From assembly GCA_024686135.1 (NCBI GenBank), contig JAIBDQ010000018.1, positions 1 to 35,297 of the forward strand: 35,297 nt of DNA, written 5' to 3'. Each line of letters begins with the position of its first letter. Position 1 is the first letter of the stretch. The notes under the pieces are model-generated. The model had not been told where the DNA came from. It saw only the letters and a list, made by a program, of their open reading frames with translations, and searched no databases. This stretch comes from Halobacteriovorax sp. (GTDB taxonomy: Bacteria; Bdellovibrionota; Bacteriovoracia; Bacteriovoracales; Bacteriovoracaceae). The position numbers and the translations under genes were made by a program. This document shows, in pieces, positions 1 through 7,095 of the stretch.

Positions 1-416
1 AGATTCGTCAAAGGGAAGATGGAACAAAGATTTCTAAAGTCGTTATCTCAAATGACCCCAACGTAAACTTAAATGACGTTAGTGGTGCTCTTATAGGTAC
101 TCTTAACTACGACTTAAGTGCCCTACTTGGGGGAGTGGCCGTTCAATTTCAAATCGACTTTCAAGAGTTTGATATGTACAGCTATAAGTTTTCAAACCCT
201 CGCTTTGTTCTTAATGGTAGAAGTGTGAAAGTTAAAAATATTAAAATTCTAGTTAATAATCAATTTAATCCTCAACACTCTACTTATACAATTGTAGATA
301 AAGTTGTATCCCCTGCTGATCCTAGCGCATCTAACTCAGCTATGATCGTGCTTAAAGACCAAGGGCTCATGCTCGACAGAATCTCATTTTCTTTCGAAGA
401 ATTGCAGCTACAGTAA
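1..416 (+). CDS. C-terminal part of an unrecognised protein (5' end outside window)
   Basis: The reading frame is open from base 3 to the TAA at 414-416, so this is the last ~137 residues of a longer protein. A GTG at 135 could be mistaken for a start, but the frame has no stop before it and no ribosome site precedes it. The visible part is rich in beta-prone segments and Asn/Ser/Val, with no cysteines and no membrane helix, consistent with an exported or surface beta-rich domain. I do not recognise the family. The next gene begins one base after the stop, so the two are probably cotranscribed and translationally coupled. Confidence 0.7.
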   Translation, partial: IRQREDGTKISKVVISNDPNVNLNDVSGALIGTLNYDLSALLGGVAVQFQIDFQEFDMYSYKFSNPRFVLNGRSVKVKNIKILVNNQFNPQHSTYTIVDKVVSPADPSASNSAMIVLKDQGLMLDRISFSFEELQLQ

Positions 417-417
417 A

Positions 418-1275
418 ATGAAAAAGGACTTTGTATATAGCCTCGTTATTTTTTCAGTTTGCCTTTTGGTTGACCAGTTAACAAAGTCCTGGGGTCTAAG
501 TTTAAATACACTTAAATTTAATGAAGGTGTTATCTTTGGACTCTATGGAGACCTCTCTAAAACACTTAGGATTATCACCCTTTGTAGTGTGTTTGGGTTT
601 CTCTTTTTTCTATACCTAATTCTTTTATACCTCTTGCCAGCACAGCTAAGACAATTAAAGTATGGCCTATCTTTACTCATGGGCGGAATCTTTGGAAATG
701 TCTTAGATCGTACACTATGGGGTAAAAGTATCGACTTTATTCCCTTTAGCTTAGGCGATATAAATATCGTTTTTAATATGGCAGACGTCTTTCAGTGGAT
801 CGGTGCTGCGATTATCATTTATAAAGTAATTAAAAAAGAAAAGGTCATTTGGTACCCGGACAATCAGCGTGGTCAATACCTCGTAAACCCTAAAGAGCAG
901 ATCTTATTCTCACTTAAGCTAAGTGCTATCGTTCTATGCTCGAGTCTCCTACTCGGCATTTTTTGTTTTACCTTTTTTAGAACAACAATGACCGACTGGG
1001 GCTTTCGGCATTACAACCAAGTCATGATGAGTTTTGCTATCGCTTATATTTGTTTAACTTTGGCCTTTACCCTCTTAGTTTTTTTCGCAGGGCTTATAAT
1101 TTCCCATAAATCGGCTGGTCCCCTCTATGCTTTTGAATTATACGTAGAAGACCTTTTAAAGGGGCAAAGGCGCAAGTTTATCTTAAGAGATGGAGATAAT
1201 TATCGTCATCTGGAGCAGGTCGCCAATCAGCTAGAACAACATTTCGAAGAACAAGATAAAGATAAGGCAAGTTAA
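418..1275 (+). CDS. Signal peptidase II (LspA)-like protein fused to a HAMP-like membrane module
   Basis: Residues 1-145 match the lipoprotein signal peptidase family (aspartic peptidase A8, which cleaves prolipoproteins in the inner membrane). The DQLTK motif is at 19-23, NEGVIFG at 35-41, GNVLDR at 93-98 and FNMADVF at 119-125, so both catalytic aspartates (D97 and D123) are present. LspA normally ends near residue 160. Here about 125 residues follow: a helix near 167-187, a second at 205-228, then SHKSAGPLYAFE (229-240) and a charged helical tail. That block resembles the HAMP-like linker of membrane signalling proteins. The start is the ATG one base after the upstream stop. It may be a genuine peptidase with a regulatory tail, or a paralogue with a changed role. 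The domain call is strong; the role of the tail is inferred. Confidence 0.8.
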   Translation: MKKDFVYSLVIFSVCLLVDQLTKSWGLSLNTLKFNEGVIFGLYGDLSKTLRIITLCSVFGFLFFLYLILLYLLPAQLRQLKYGLSLLMGGIFGNVLDRTLWGKSIDFIPFSLGDINIVFNMADVFQWIGAAIIIYKVIKKEKVIWYPDNQRGQYLVNPKEQILFSLKLSAIVLCSSLLLGIFCFTFFRTTMTDWGFRHYNQVMMSFAIAYICLTLAFTLLVFFAGLIISHKSAGPLYAFELYVEDLLKGQRRKFILRDGDNYRHLEQVANQLEQHFEEQDKDKAS

Positions 1276-1279
1276 CGCG

Positions 1280-1320
1280 AAGCTCTGAGCTTATTTTCCC
1301 TATAAAAACCAGAGCTTTCT
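1280..1320 (+). terminator. Inverted repeat after the LspA-like gene, possible weak terminator
   Basis: A perfect 8-base inverted repeat, AAGCTCTG (1280-1287) and CAGAGCTT (1310-1317), starts five bases after the stop codon and is followed by a short T/C-rich tail. The loop is long (22 bases) and the T-run is poor, so termination would be weak. It may instead be an attenuating or RNA-stabilising structure. Confidence 0.4.
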
Positions 1321-1323
1321 CCC

Positions 1324-1329
1324 TATAAT
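1324..1329 (+). promoter_or_regulatory. Candidate -10 box (TATAAT) before the heme-barrel gene
   Basis: A perfect TATAAT lies 44 bases before the TTG start at 1374, in a 98-base gap after an inverted repeat. I see no convincing -35 hexamer at the usual spacing, so this is a -10 candidate only. Confidence 0.3.
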
Positions 1330-1373
1330 TACCCAACGAATTTTATCAATCTTAATTTTAGGAAATTGGCCTT

Positions 1374-2540
1374 TTGTTAAAGCTAATTGCACTTCTATTT
1401 ATTCTTCCAGGTGTGGCCTGGTCCTATCCCAACTTTATTGGTTACGACTACACCTCTTGCCTAACTTGCCACTACAATCCTATGGGAAATGGTCCTTTAA
1501 CTGATTATGGGCGCGCCGTTGGGGCGACGGTTATAAGTGACAGAATTTTGCGAGATGCTACGACCACTGACGATCAAATCGGAAAGTCTTCTGGCTTTCT
1601 TTTTATGGAACCCATGAATGATTGGTTCAGACCTTCTTTTGATTATCGTGGGCTAACTTTAAAAACCAATTACGATGAACTTAACGAAGAAAACGAATAT
1701 ATTCATATGATGGCAGACGCAGCCATCACTTTGAGACTTGGTCCCAAAGATAACAAAGACAAGTTTATCATGTCTTTCACTATGGGCTATGCCCCTACTC
1801 CAAGGGCATTAAAAGACAACGCCAGTATAAAAAAAGAATCAAATTACAGAACGAGAGAGCATTATATTGGCTGGAGAACAAATCAAAAATGGGGTCTCTA
1901 TGTTGGTTTAATGGATAAAGCTTTTGGAATTAGAGTACCTGATCACAACGTCTTCAGTAGATCAACCACAGGCCTATCCATGAATGATCAAACTCACGGT
2001 CTCCTTGTTCACTACACTATTCCTGAATTTGAGTACGCGCTTCACGCCTTTATTGGTAATCTTGCACAAGAGGGAAATATAAGACAAACCGGTGGCTCTG
2101 GAACCTTTGAGTGGACGGCAACAGCGAAGACAAGAGTCGGCGCTTCAGCTCTTTCCTCTCAATCGGATTTTGTTAAGCAGTCCTTGTATGCGGCCCATAT
2201 AAGAAGTGCCTTTGGAAAAGGTTCAAGTGTGATGATTGAAGTAGGTCAACAAAATAAAAAAGTTATCCTAAGGGATAAGTCTACAACCAGTAGATATATC
2301 TTCACCCAAAACCATGTTCGTCTTAAAAGAGGACTGAATATGATCAATACTCTTGAATACCTAAAGGCCGATACTGAAAAGAAAGAAGATAAGGTCTTAA
2401 GACTTGGTCCAGGTCTTCAGTATTTCCTAAATCAAGGGATGGAGTTACGTTTAGATATTTATAACACAAAAGTTTTCTCAGAAACCTCAGTATCGGATGA
2501 TAGCTGGGATGTAACCGGGCAGTACCATATATGGTTTTAA
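1374..2540 (+). CDS. Outer-membrane beta-barrel protein with an N-terminal single-heme (CxxCH) segment
   Basis: Residues 1-17 form a signal peptide. The mature end carries SCLTCHYNPMGNG, a c-type heme attachment motif (C29, C32, H33), and a conserved-looking LTDYGR. The remaining ~340 residues are alternating aromatic/polar strands and the protein ends in Phe (YHIWF), typical of Gram-negative outer-membrane barrels. It is therefore probably a porin-like barrel with one covalent heme on its periplasmic N-terminus, perhaps for electron transfer or redox sensing; that role is inferred. Translation probably starts at TTG 1374, with AGGA nine bases upstream. The stop overlaps the next gene by ten bases, suggesting coupling to the TPR-barrel protein. 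I do not recognise a named family. Confidence 0.65.
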   Translation: MLKLIALLFILPGVAWSYPNFIGYDYTSCLTCHYNPMGNGPLTDYGRAVGATVISDRILRDATTTDDQIGKSSGFLFMEPMNDWFRPSFDYRGLTLKTNYDELNEENEYIHMMADAAITLRLGPKDNKDKFIMSFTMGYAPTPRALKDNASIKKESNYRTREHYIGWRTNQKWGLYVGLMDKAFGIRVPDHNVFSRSTTGLSMNDQTHGLLVHYTIPEFEYALHAFIGNLAQEGNIRQTGGSGTFEWTATAKTRVGASALSSQSDFVKQSLYAAHIRSAFGKGSSVMIEVGQQNKKVILRDKSTTSRYIFTQNHVRLKRGLNMINTLEYLKADTEKKEDKVLRLGPGLQYFLNQGMELRLDIYNTKVFSETSVSDDSWDVTGQYHIWF

Positions 2541-3643
2541 GAGGTTTAAAACATTTCTTAAAAAACATGCTGCTTTTACTGGGCATGATTTTGTTAACAC
2601 TTTTTATTTCCCAAAAAGTAAGTGCCGCTAGTGGTGACGACCGATTATTCGAGCAGGCAAAGAAAGCTTATACCGCGGAAAATTACGAATCGGTTATTTC
2701 ACTTTTAAGAAGAAGGTATGACTTTAGAGATTCTAAAACTCCCTACGGCGCACTTACTCTAGCTGCCTACTCCTATGAGAGGCTTGGAAAATTAAGAAAT
2801 GCCCAGCATATTTATACCTTTCTCATTAAAAGAAGATTTCAATCTATCAACAACGAAATCATCGCTGCTTATAAAGAACAGGATGGAGCAGATGATTTAC
2901 CAGAAGCTCCTGAAAAGCTTTATAGCTATTATTACAAACGTGGAGATCTTCTCTCTAAAATATATGTAAGAGATGGTCGCTACTTATCTACTAAGCGTAA
3001 AAAGCTTTATAAAGAAACAGCTACGAGCTATGCAGAAATTGTTAGTGAATCAGACTATGAACCTGAAGATGACGGCGACGCTGAAGAGATTATTACTCGA
3101 ATGGAAGCTGCTGAAAAAAAATGGGAAATGGAAACCTTCAAATGGGGCTGGTTTGGCTCTCTCCATTATTTAACCTGGAGAGATAAACTAAAAATTACGA
3201 CTCCCACAGGTACGACTGTTGATATTCGTTCGACTGCAGAGGGCTGGTGCTTAGGCGGTGGATTAAAGTACGAAAACTCTTGGTGGCAATGGAATCTTAA
3301 CGGATGTTATGCCGCCATGAGTGCCACAGTCGGAAATGATTCTAACCTCGTTAACTATTTTCAAAAAGATGTTCCGGCATCAGCTTTTTTCATGGGAGCT
3401 GGCGGGTTTTGGAAACCTAATGCTATGGATGCTACAATTGGATTAAATATTCCACTCATGTACCGCAGTGGAGACTATACAGAGCCAGTGGGGTATCAGT
3501 TAGACAATACCTCTACCCTTTCTTATGGCTGGTTAATTGAGGCTCAATGGAATTGGGGAAGCTTGGCCTACTCACTAAAATATGGGAAAATTAACAAATT
3601 TTCTTCATCTATGCTCTTTATCGGTGGTTTATACAACTTCTAA
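2531..3643 (+). CDS. Exported TPR-like protein with a C-terminal outer-membrane barrel-like domain
   Basis: A long, positively charged signal peptide (cut near residue 32, VSAAS) is followed by helical tetratricopeptide-like repeats around residues 36-195, with typical spacing of small residues and Tyr (for example ALTLAAYSYERLGKLRNA). From about residue 200 the sequence becomes Gly/Trp/Tyr-rich with alternating strands and ends in Phe (LYNF), as barrel proteins do. The predicted layout is periplasmic TPRs attached to a small barrel. ATG 2531 overlaps the preceding gene by ten bases; ATG 2567 is an alternative that would shorten the charged n-region. It probably acts with the heme-barrel protein before it. 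Its function is unknown. Confidence 0.6.
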   Translation: MVLRGLKHFLKNMLLLLGMILLTLFISQKVSAASGDDRLFEQAKKAYTAENYESVISLLRRRYDFRDSKTPYGALTLAAYSYERLGKLRNAQHIYTFLIKRRFQSINNEIIAAYKEQDGADDLPEAPEKLYSYYYKRGDLLSKIYVRDGRYLSTKRKKLYKETATSYAEIVSESDYEPEDDGDAEEIITRMEAAEKKWEMETFKWGWFGSLHYLTWRDKLKITTPTGTTVDIRSTAEGWCLGGGLKYENSWWQWNLNGCYAAMSATVGNDSNLVNYFQKDVPASAFFMGAGGFWKPNAMDATIGLNIPLMYRSGDYTEPVGYQLDNTSTLSYGWLIEAQWNWGSLAYSLKYGKINKFSSSMLFIGGLYNF

Positions 3644-3659
3644 TCTTGATCATAATTCG

Positions 3660-3682
3660 TGTTATAATATTCTTGTAAGGAG
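3660..3682 (+). promoter_or_regulatory. Extended -10 promoter and strong ribosome site for the CxxC small protein
   Basis: TGTTATAAT at 3660-3668 is a perfect extended -10 element (TG-n-TATAAT). TAAGGAG at 3676-3682 is a strong ribosome-binding site five bases before ATG 3688. The -35 is not obvious, which is normal for extended -10 promoters. The predicted leader is very short. Confidence 0.5.
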
Positions 3683-3687
3683 TACAT

Positions 3688-3870
3688 ATGTGCATAATGT
3701 GTGTTGAAATTTTTAGAGAAAGAATGACGGTAACTGAGGCGAGAACGGCCCTAAGAGAGCTTGTGGCCACAACTGAGAATGAAGAGGAGTTAGAGCATTA
3801 TCAAGAGCTTTCTAAAGCAACTGATGAGGAGCTTCTAGAGTTAGCAAAAGACTCTCAACCTAGTTCTTAA
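3688..3870 (+). CDS. Small 60-residue CxxC protein, function unknown
   Basis: The protein begins MCIMC, placing a CxxC pair at residues 2 and 5, followed by two acidic amphipathic helices with many Glu and Leu. It has no signal peptide or membrane segment, so it is likely cytoplasmic. A strong ribosome site and an extended -10 promoter immediately upstream support it as a real gene. Two terminal cysteines could bind a metal together with a partner, but no second pair is present to make a zinc ribbon. Its last 11 bases overlap the end of the convergent methyltransferase gene. Confidence 0.65.
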   Translation: MCIMCVEIFRERMTVTEARTALRELVATTENEEELEHYQELSKATDEELLELAKDSQPSS

Positions 3871-4693
3871 GCCGTTCGAATAAAACCATTTTTAGTCCTG
3901 ACTCAAGTTCTTCTTCTTCGAATGCACCATAGAGAATTTCTTTAACTTCTAGATCAGGGCAATTTTCAATCAAAAACTCAGAACCATGAAAAGGTGAATT
4001 TAAACAGGCCAAGATCTGCCCTCCAGGACTCAACCAACTAGCGGCACGGCCAAGTAATTTTGGATAATCCTTTTCTAAATTAAAGCTTTTTTGCTGGGAA
4101 GGAGGATCGATAATGATAAGGTCCCAGGGTCCTTTCTTTTTTAATCCGCTAAGAGACTTCATTATTTCATAGCTTAAGTATTGAACATTACCAGAGAGCT
4201 CATTCAACTGATGATTCTTCTCTCCAGTCTTCAAGAAGCTTTTTTTCATGTCAACATTTGTTACTTTTTTCGCTCCCCCAGCTTTAGCAGCTACTGAAAA
4301 TGAGCATGTATAAGCAAAGAGATTTAAGACCATCTTACCCTTAGATAGTTTTTGAATAAGCTCTCTACCTGGTCTCATATCCATAAAGAAGCCAATATTT
4401 TGATTTCCTTGAAAACTGATCTCGAATTTTAAATTATTTTCTACTAAGAAATGTTTTGTTGGAACCTCTCCAACTAAGGCCGTAAAAGCTTCCCTCTTTT
4501 TTCTATTGCGATAAAAGATTCCTTCACAGTCGGAGTTTTCATCTACAATTTTTTTCTTTTCGAGCTCATCTAGATCCACAAAGGAGTCTATGACTAAATA
4601 GGGAGGAAAAGAATCAATATTGAAGTTTTGTTTTTGACCGCGTCCGTGAAAAAGCCTCTTTGCTTCTTTCACTAAGGCATTTGCTGAACCCAT
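3860..4693 (-). CDS. Class I SAM-dependent methyltransferase, RlmI/RlmK-like (rRNA methyltransferase family)
   Basis: The sequence carries the family hallmark GFFMDMRPGR (101-110), SAM-binding motif I in NLFAYTCSFSVAA (124-136), an acidic D148 at the end of strand 2, and motif IV IIDPPSQ (194-200). This fits the Methyltrans_SAM family that includes the E. coli 23S rRNA methyltransferase RlmI and the RlmK half of RlmL. At 277 residues it lacks the N-terminal PUA domain of RlmI (about 396 residues), so the exact RNA target is uncertain. The start overlaps the cytochrome gene by 22 bases, placing it last in the long minus-strand gene run. Its stop overlaps the convergent small gene by 11 bases. 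Confidence 0.8.
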   Translation of the reverse strand: MGSANALVKEAKRLFHGRGQKQNFNIDSFPPYLVIDSFVDLDELEKKKIVDENSDCEGIFYRNRKKREAFTALVGEVPTKHFLVENNLKFEISFQGNQNIGFFMDMRPGRELIQKLSKGKMVLNLFAYTCSFSVAAKAGGAKKVTNVDMKKSFLKTGEKNHQLNELSGNVQYLSYEIMKSLSGLKKKGPWDLIIIDPPSQQKSFNLEKDYPKLLGRAASWLSPGGQILACLNSPFHGSEFLIENCPDLEVKEILYGAFEEEELESGLKMVLFERLKN

Positions 4694-5073
4694 TCCACTA
4701 GGGTCTGGTATTCTGTATCAGAGATTTGGGGAGCATCCGCAGGCATATTTCCCCCTTGGTTTTTAAGTCTCGTAATGACTGTCGATCCTGCAACCGAACC
4801 GGCAACAACACGACCAGAGGCTTTCCAGGCGGCATCGTTTGTATAGCTTGACCACTGATCATGATAACCAGAATGACAATTAGTACATCTCGTTCTAATG
4901 ATAGTTTCCGCTGCACAATAACGGTCTCCTGCGGCGGTTCCAGCTTCTGAACATGCAGTAAAAGCAGTTAAATTGGCATCATTAGAATTTGAATTAAAGG
5001 TCTGCCCACAGCTTGAAAGCGATGCGAGTAAAATTACAATAAGAAATTTATTTGTATCTGATAAAAGCTTCAA
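4672..5073 (-). CDS. Lipoprotein c-type cytochrome (single heme)
   Basis: A lipoprotein signal with lipobox LSSC (C22 becomes the lipidated residue) is followed by a class I cytochrome c fold. CTNCH (63-67) binds heme, and Met110 in GGNMPADAP is the likely distal ligand, followed by the usual helix ending in EWVQQMP. It should be tethered to a membrane in the periplasm and carry electrons or sense redox state. The start is TTG at 5073 inside the end of the YceI gene (26-base overlap), with AAGGA upstream. Two further cysteines (C41, C53) could form a disulfide. Its redox partner is not evident. Confidence 0.8.
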   Translation of the reverse strand: MKLLSDTNKFLIVILLASLSSCGQTFNSNSNDANLTAFTACSEAGTAAGDRYCAAETIIRTRCTNCHSGYHDQWSSYTNDAAWKASGRVVAGSVAGSTVITRLKNQGGNMPADAPQISDTEYQTLVEWVQQMP

Positions 5074-5533
5074 TGCGTACGTTATCCTTTACACCAACAC
5101 CCATGTACTTTATTCCTTCAAACTTAAACTTTTTTAAATTGATTTTAAAGTCTGCTTTCATGTACTTGGAATTAACTTTTTTATAGGTAAATGGTACCTT
5201 GCCTTTTACACCTCGAATATCAAAAAGAGCTGTTCCTTTTCCGCCTTTTCCTACGGCCTTGACCATTTTAATTTTGGGGAATTTTTTCCTATTTAATTTC
5301 TTTTGAAGGTGCTCGTCCCTAAGGTCTAAACCTGTTTTCAACTTCTTAACGCTTACGGTTAAATTCTCCGCTACGACTTTGTCGCCTTTAACAATGGCCT
5401 TACCTTTTATGGACTTAGCCTTGGCCTCAAAAGAGCCAGCAGGAGAAAGGTCAATAAAAACAGTGACACCCTTAGCCAAAAGGCCAGATGAAAAGAGTAA
5501 GGTCAGTAAAGAAACAAAAAATATCTTCTTCAT
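5048..5533 (-). CDS. Exported YceI-family protein
   Basis: A signal peptide (1-20, ending LLAKG) is followed by a YceI-like lipocalin fold. Family landmarks include LDLRDEHLQKKL (69-80) and the following KFPKIKM, which match the family's conserved region, and FEGIKYMGVGVKDNVRIE near the end. YceI proteins bind polyisoprenoids or amides in the periplasm; some are linked to quinone-type electron carriers. AAGGA lies five bases before the ATG. The cytochrome gene overlaps its 3' end, so the pair is probably coexpressed. Its ligand here is unknown. Confidence 0.8.
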   Translation of the reverse strand: MKKIFFVSLLTLLFSSGLLAKGVTVFIDLSPAGSFEAKAKSIKGKAIVKGDKVVAENLTVSVKKLKTGLDLRDEHLQKKLNRKKFPKIKMVKAVGKGGKGTALFDIRGVKGKVPFTYKKVNSKYMKADFKINLKKFKFEGIKYMGVGVKDNVRIEAFIRYK

Positions 5534-5556
5534 ATTAATCCTTTAAGGAAATAGTC

Positions 5557-6369
5557 CTATATTTCCCTTCTATTAAAAAGCATATAGAAAAAAGTAAAAA
5601 ACAAAATCAACGTGACGAAGTAATGTCCTAATTCCATAGGAATATTTAAGACCGTATCATCAACTTTCAAAAGAATATTTCTACCGATATCATCAATATT
5701 TCCTATTCTAGGAAAGATTGCATGAAAGCCTAAACCGATTCCCTTGAAAATATTCATTTCCTCAGTCATCGCACTCCAATCCTTTCCTTTAAAATAGCCA
5801 TTACTTGCCGTGACTAAAATAGAGCAAAAGGAGGTCATCATAAAGGCCATAATCTTCGGCATATAAAGCCCCATAAATGAAGCTACTAATATAATGACTA
5901 AATTACTTAGGGCCGAGAAAAACATGGCCCCTAAAAGGTGAGGTCCACCAATCAAACTTCCAACAGAAGTGCTTAAAAGAATCTGAGCAATGATAACCGA
6001 AACAAAGTAATAGATAATTACGATAAACCAACTTCCAAGGACTCTAGATAAGATATACTCCATCCTTGAAACAGGAAAGGAAAGCATCAAAGGGGCTACA
6101 TTATTTTCGATATCAGACTTTATACAGTTTACTCCAAACACAATGGCGAGCAATGAAGTAAATTTACTAATAATAAAGATGAGAGCTTGAGCGGACCCTT
6201 GCGCAGCTCCTTCAGCTCCCATTTGACTTAGGAACTCTGTAGAGATGTAGCTCAACAAAGAATTAATAAGAAAGATGATCACAACCGTAAAAATAGAAAC
6301 TAACAAAAGTGTTTTTGATCTAAATTCTTTTTGAAGGGTATTTAGCAAGAGAAGTTGAAATTTTCTCAT
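5557..6369 (-). CDS. ABC-2 type transporter permease (NosY-like)
   Basis: A 270-residue membrane protein with about six helices: one after a short charged N-terminus (LQKEFRSKT), others near 85-105, 115-140, 148-172, 175-190 and 245-265. FPVSRMEYILSRVLG is the kind of amphipathic coupling segment seen in ABC-2 permeases. Its start overlaps the ATPase gene by four bases, so both form one exporter. Its resemblance is to the NosY/CcmB-like group, but no nitrous-oxide genes are present and the substrate is unknown. Confidence 0.8.
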   Translation of the reverse strand: MRKFQLLLLNTLQKEFRSKTLLLVSIFTVVIIFLINSLLSYISTEFLSQMGAEGAAQGSAQALIFIISKFTSLLAIVFGVNCIKSDIENNVAPLMLSFPVSRMEYILSRVLGSWFIVIIYYFVSVIIAQILLSTSVGSLIGGPHLLGAMFFSALSNLVIILVASFMGLYMPKIMAFMMTSFCSILVTASNGYFKGKDWSAMTEEMNIFKGIGLGFHAIFPRIGNIDDIGRNILLKVDDTVLNIPMELGHYFVTLILFFTFFYMLFNRREI

Positions 6370-7079
6370 TTTTCATCTCCTTTAACTAAGTCGTAAAATG
6401 CATCTTCGAGAGACTTACTTCCCTTCACCTCACTTAGACTTCCTTGCACTAAACAGTCTCCCTTATTTAAAATAGCAACTTGATCACAGATCTGCTCCAT
6501 TTCACTAAGAATATGTGAGTTGATAAAAATAGTTTTTCCCTGGTTTTTCAATCTATTAATTAGTTCTTTTAGTTCTTTAATCCCAATGGGATCTAAACCT
6601 GAAAAGGGCTCATCTAGAATTAAGATTTTATTCTCCCCCATTAAGAGGTTCGCCAAACCTGTCCTTTGAACTTGTCCTTTAGATAAGCTATCCATTCGTT
6701 TACTACGAAGTTCAGTTATATTGAGAGCATCTAAAGCGGTGACAATAGCTTCATTAAGAATTGCCCCATTCAGGCCTTGCATTTTGCCATAGAATGAAAG
6801 TACTGACTCAACTGTATAATATGAAAAAAAGTTAAATTTCTCGGGAAGATAAGCAAGCCCTTGTCTGGCATTTTTATCTCTAACATCCAGGCCTTGGAGT
6901 TTGATATCTCCACCGCAATTTGTCAGTCCGAGTAAGGCACGAACAAAAGTTGTTTTCCCTGCTCCGTTCGGACCTAAAAGAGCAAAAGCAGAGCCCTCCT
7001 CCACCGATAAGCTAAGACTTTTAAGGGCAGCTAAACTGCCATAATTTTTAGAAACGTTTTGGGCTTGAATAATTTGCAT
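6366..7079 (-). CDS. ABC transporter ATP-binding protein (NosF-like)
   Basis: A complete ATPase domain: Walker A GPNGAGKTT (36-44), signature LSKGQ (132-136), Walker B ILILDEP (152-158) and the switch-region His in INSHILSEME. Signature LSKGQ, in place of the commoner LSGGQ, is normal for NosF/CcmA-type and related ABC-2 exporter ATPases. It pairs with the overlapping permease. Cytochrome c and YceI genes next to it suggest a job in periplasmic redox-protein maturation or delivery, but this is only a neighbourhood inference. Confidence 0.85.
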   Translation of the reverse strand: MQIIQAQNVSKNYGSLAALKSLSLSVEEGSAFALLGPNGAGKTTFVRALLGLTNCGGDIKLQGLDVRDKNARQGLAYLPEKFNFFSYYTVESVLSFYGKMQGLNGAILNEAIVTALDALNITELRSKRMDSLSKGQVQRTGLANLLMGENKILILDEPFSGLDPIGIKELKELINRLKNQGKTIFINSHILSEMEQICDQVAILNKGDCLVQGSLSEVKGSKSLEDAFYDLVKGDEK

Positions 7080-7095
7080 GTTGGTATTTTAGGCC

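Noticed and set aside
135-416. A complete 93-residue gene starting at GTG 135
   Set aside because: The frame is open to the window edge and no ribosome site precedes the GTG.
3646-3651. TTGATC as a -35 box for the small CxxC gene
   Set aside because: Only 11 bases separate it from the -10; the extended -10 explains the promoter better.
5557-7079. Naming the ABC pair nosF and nosY
   Set aside because: Resemblance is at subfamily level and no nitrous-oxide reductase genes are present.
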